This document shows, piece after piece, positions 62,050 to 64,000 of a stretch of DNA of 64,000 nt. The notes beneath the pieces are model-generated. The model searched no databases, was not told where the DNA came from, and saw only the letters and a program-made list of their open reading frames with translations. Made by a program: the position numbers and the translations under genes. Origin of the DNA: Gp6-AA40 sp035293405 (GTDB lineage: Bacteria; Acidobacteriota; Vicinamibacteria; Vicinamibacterales; UBA2999); the NCBI GenBank assembly GCA_035293405.1, contig DATDOE010000122.1, positions 124,001 to 188,000 of the forward strand, given 5' to 3'. Every line of letters starts with the position of its first letter. Within the stretch, counting starts at the first letter, position 1.

Positions 62050-62504
62050 TCGGCGCTCGCGTGGCACTCGGGGGCGGGGGCGCGCTTGACCATGACCACT
62101 TCCATCCCGCCCTGCGGCGCACGCTGCAGGACCATTTCATCCATGAAGCTGCGAATGAGGAAGATGCCGCGGCCGCTCGCTTTCAGCATGTTCTCGGGGG
62201 CGAGGGGATCGGGCAGCGAGTCCGGATCGAAGCCCGGGCCTTCATCGCGGACGCGAATCACGATACCCGACGGCTGCCGCACGTCGAGCGGCGTGAACTC
62301 GACGTGTACGTGTTTGTGCTCGTCGCCGCCGTTGCCATGCTTGATCGCGTTGATCACCGATTCACGGACCGCGACACCAACCCAGTGCAGCGCTTCCTCA
62401 TCGAGCCCCGCGAGTCGCCCAAGATGGTCGCTCGCGACCTGGACGAAGTCGAGCATCTCGTAGGTGCTGTGGAACTCGAGACAGACGGTGTTCCCGTTGG
62501 TCAT
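62046..62504 (-). CDS. RsbW-like anti-sigma factor / serine kinase
   Basis: The 152-residue GHKL ATPase has the N-box 'ESVINAIKHGNGGDEH' and the G1/G2 boxes 'VRDEGPGFDPDSLPDP' and 'GRGIFLIRSFMDEM'. It lacks a histidine-kinase dimerisation domain. This is the layout of RsbW/SpoIIAB, which bind sigma factors and phosphorylate anti-sigma-factor antagonists. No partner STAS protein or sigma factor is adjacent. It is coupled to suhB by a 4-nt overlap. Confidence 0.9.
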   Translation of the reverse strand: MTNGNTVCLEFHSTYEMLDFVQVASDHLGRLAGLDEEALHWVGVAVRESVINAIKHGNGGDEHKHVHVEFTPLDVRQPSGIVIRVRDEGPGFDPDSLPDPLAPENMLKASGRGIFLIRSFMDEMVLQRAPQGGMEVVMVKRAPAPECHASAE

Positions 62505-62523
62505 GAGCCTGACGGATTATAGG

Positions 62524-63423
62524 TTACGGCATCCGTCCGTTGATCGTCAGGACCGGGGTGAGTCCGGGCTTCGTCGCGGCACCGACCTCCCCAAGCGCTC
62601 CCGACGCCCCGTTCGGCCGCTGAAACGTAATCCGGAACTGGTGGCTTTGACGAGCGTGGCTCTTGGCGATCTGCGCGCCGATTTCCGGCAGCAGCGTGGC
62701 CAGGCGCGTGGCGGCGGCAATGTTGTCGTAGCGGCCGCCAGTGGACTTGGCCACCGCGTCGCCAACGGCCGTCTGATTGGCCCCGGCCACTCCCCGGCCG
62801 GACACCGCGCCGGTTGACAGCATCACCACGTGGACGGTGGCCGCGCGCTCGGTGAACCGTTGCAGCATCCGCTGCACGTCACGCTCCATGACCGTGCTGC
62901 CTTCGGCAGTGGTGGACCCGACGGCCACAACGACAGGAAAGTGATTGCCCTTGTCCTTGTCGACACGGGCCGCCGCCTCGTTGAGCGATTCAACAAAGCG
63001 CGCCGCCCCGCTGTCTGGCGTGATGCGATCGACACCCTGAATCAGCATCTGCCGATCCGTCGTCGGTCGAACGATGTTGCGTGGCTGAGGTGCGGTGGTA
63101 ATGAGCGACACCTCGAGGCCCTCGGGCAGCGCCTCCACCAGACCCCGTACTCCATTTCGAATCTGGACCAGCGCCTGTTCCATCCCGGTACCGTTGTCGA
63201 TCAGGATCTGCACCTTCACCGGCCAGTCGATGGGTTCGATCTTCACGATCTTGCCCTCGACGCCGCCCTCCGCGATCCTGAGATCGTCGGGCCCCAGCGT
63301 CGACACCGGCGCACCGCTGGAGTCGACCAGGCAGGCGAAGAACTGCATCGTGTTCTGGGCAGAGAGGCCTGTGGACGCCGCCCACATCATGGCCGCCACC
63401 AGTCCTACGGACGTCGCGCGCAT
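62524..63423 (-). CDS. Exported VWA-domain protein (acidobacterial VWFA-related type)
   Basis: The 299-residue product has a signal peptide ending 'TGLSAQN'. A von Willebrand A-like fold (about 70-240) has 'VKVQILIDNGTGMEQ' at the metal-ion site (DxxTG in place of DxSxS), 'VSLITTAPQPRNIV' and 'VVVAVGSTTAEGST'. This matches the VWFA-related domain that is expanded in Acidobacteria. It may bind an extracellular ligand; the changed metal site could weaken cation binding. The start at 63423 gives a clean signal peptide. The gene is divergent from aroA with a 33-bp gap. Confidence 0.85.
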   Translation of the reverse strand: MRATSVGLVAAMMWAASTGLSAQNTMQFFACLVDSSGAPVSTLGPDDLRIAEGGVEGKIVKIEPIDWPVKVQILIDNGTGMEQALVQIRNGVRGLVEALPEGLEVSLITTAPQPRNIVRPTTDRQMLIQGVDRITPDSGAARFVESLNEAAARVDKDKGNHFPVVVAVGSTTAEGSTVMERDVQRMLQRFTERAATVHVVMLSTGAVSGRGVAGANQTAVGDAVAKSTGGRYDNIAAATRLATLLPEIGAQIAKSHARQSHQFRITFQRPNGASGALGEVGAATKPGLTPVLTINGRMP

Positions 63424-63456
63424 CGCCACCTCCATCTCACCTGTTATAGTTCGATG

Positions 63457-64000
63457 ATGCCCTCGCCGCAAACAGTAATGGTACAGCCTGCGCCCCGGGT
63501 GCGGGGTCAGGTGCGGCCTCCCGGCGATAAGGCGATCTCACACCGGTACGCGCTGCTCTCCTCGTTGGCCGACGGTACGTCCACCATCCGGGGCTACTCC
63601 ACGGGCGGCGATTGTGCTTCGACCCTCCGCTGTTTACGCGCTCTCGGCGTCTCGATCGAGGAGACCTCCCGCGATGCCAACGGCCTGAATCTGTCGATCG
63701 CCGGCCGGGGCCTCGGCGGACTGTCAGCGCCAACCACCATGCTCGACGCCGGCAACTCCGGCAGCACCATGCGGATGCTGGCTGGAATCCTGGCTGCGCA
63801 CCCGTTCAGCGCGTCCATGACCGGCGATGACTCGCTCCTGCGGCGTCCGATGCGGCGCGTCATCGTCCCCCTCGAGCGCATGGGGGCGCACATCGCCTCG
63901 AACGATGGCCGCCCACCGCTGACGATTCAAGGGACCACGGCACTGGAATCAATTGATTTCGCACCTGAAGAGCCGAGTGCGCAGGTCAAGACCGCCGTAC
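63457..64000 (+). CDS. aroA: 3-phosphoshikimate 1-carboxyvinyltransferase (EPSP synthase), partial
   Basis: The gene runs off the right edge after about 181 codons. The visible part has 'GDKAISHRYALLSSLADGTS', 'DAGNSGSTMRMLAG', 'TGDDSLLRRPMRRVIVPLE' and 'SAQVKTAV', the family landmarks, including the 'GNSGT'-type motif with Ser in place of Thr ('GNSGST'). The enzyme makes EPSP from shikimate 3-phosphate and PEP in aromatic amino acid synthesis. Two consecutive ATG codons occur at 63454 and 63457. Confidence 0.95.
   Translation, partial: MPSPQTVMVQPAPRVRGQVRPPGDKAISHRYALLSSLADGTSTIRGYSTGGDCASTLRCLRALGVSIEETSRDANGLNLSIAGRGLGGLSAPTTMLDAGNSGSTMRMLAGILAAHPFSASMTGDDSLLRRPMRRVIVPLERMGAHIASNDGRPPLTIQGTTALESIDFAPEEPSAQVKTAV

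Overview
The window is one continuous 64-kb piece of a GC-rich bacterial chromosome with tightly packed genes. The gene set suggests an acidobacterium, possibly of the Vicinamibacteria (old subdivision 6). The reasons are a VWA protein of the kind common in Acidobacteria, an NtrC-like AAA+ regulator lacking its sigma-54 contact motif beside small ABC modules, lone DUF4382/DUF4398 lipoproteins, single-chain GcvP, GspF/pseudopilin genes scattered away from a full operon, and abundant short repeats. The assignment is an inference: there is no rRNA and no database search was possible. Most genes are housekeeping genes in small operons with 4-nt stop/start overlaps (ATGA or GTGA), so start sites are often well constrained.

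Layout. 1-2575 (minus): lipoprotein, GspF-like and GspE-like secretion/pilus genes. 2605-4692 (plus): a two-gene microcompartment locus, one BMC-H shell protein plus an acylating aldehyde dehydrogenase with a long C-terminal tail. 4774-12280: lytic transglycosylase, YifB/ComM ATPase, small exported proteins, a DMT transporter and an M23 peptidase. 12372-16812: secA and guaB. 16829-24121: tsaE, nnrDE, a decayed aminotransferase and gcvTHP. 24287-30969: tyrosinase, membrane glycosyltransferase-like protein and a giant membrane patatin. 31008-35294 (minus): comEA, pseudopilin, PilZ, AAA+ regulator and ABC permease/ATPase. 35673-40774: ABC remnant, lemA with DUF3137, DUF4382 lipoprotein, epimerase and amidohydrolase. 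40799-41260: RNase P RNA. 41319-47541: small proteins, NtrC-type regulator, HtrA protease and ligA with a decayed copy of its own tail. 47630-53467: polyprenyl synthase, tatD, metG, larC and radC. 53484-64000: DUF4398 lipoprotein, a DapF-like protein with both catalytic Cys replaced by Ser, dtd, ttcA, glycosyltransferases, outer-membrane proteins, suhB with an RsbW-like kinase, a VWA protein and the start of aroA.

The most unusual content is repetitive. (1) A REP-like family: five hairpins with constant architecture (GTAG, about one base, 9-bp stem, 2-base loop) but different, compensating stem sequences. Four of them form two head-to-head doublets (REPIN-like). Three of the five lie in frame inside genes (ligA and a membrane glycosyltransferase). 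(2) At least six intergenic tracts share a 7-bp period but have unrelated unit sequences, and most are arranged as inverted arms. (3) Two 9-bp-period tracts, one of which forms the C-terminus of a transporter. No transposase, integrase, CRISPR array, rRNA or tRNA gene was recognised.
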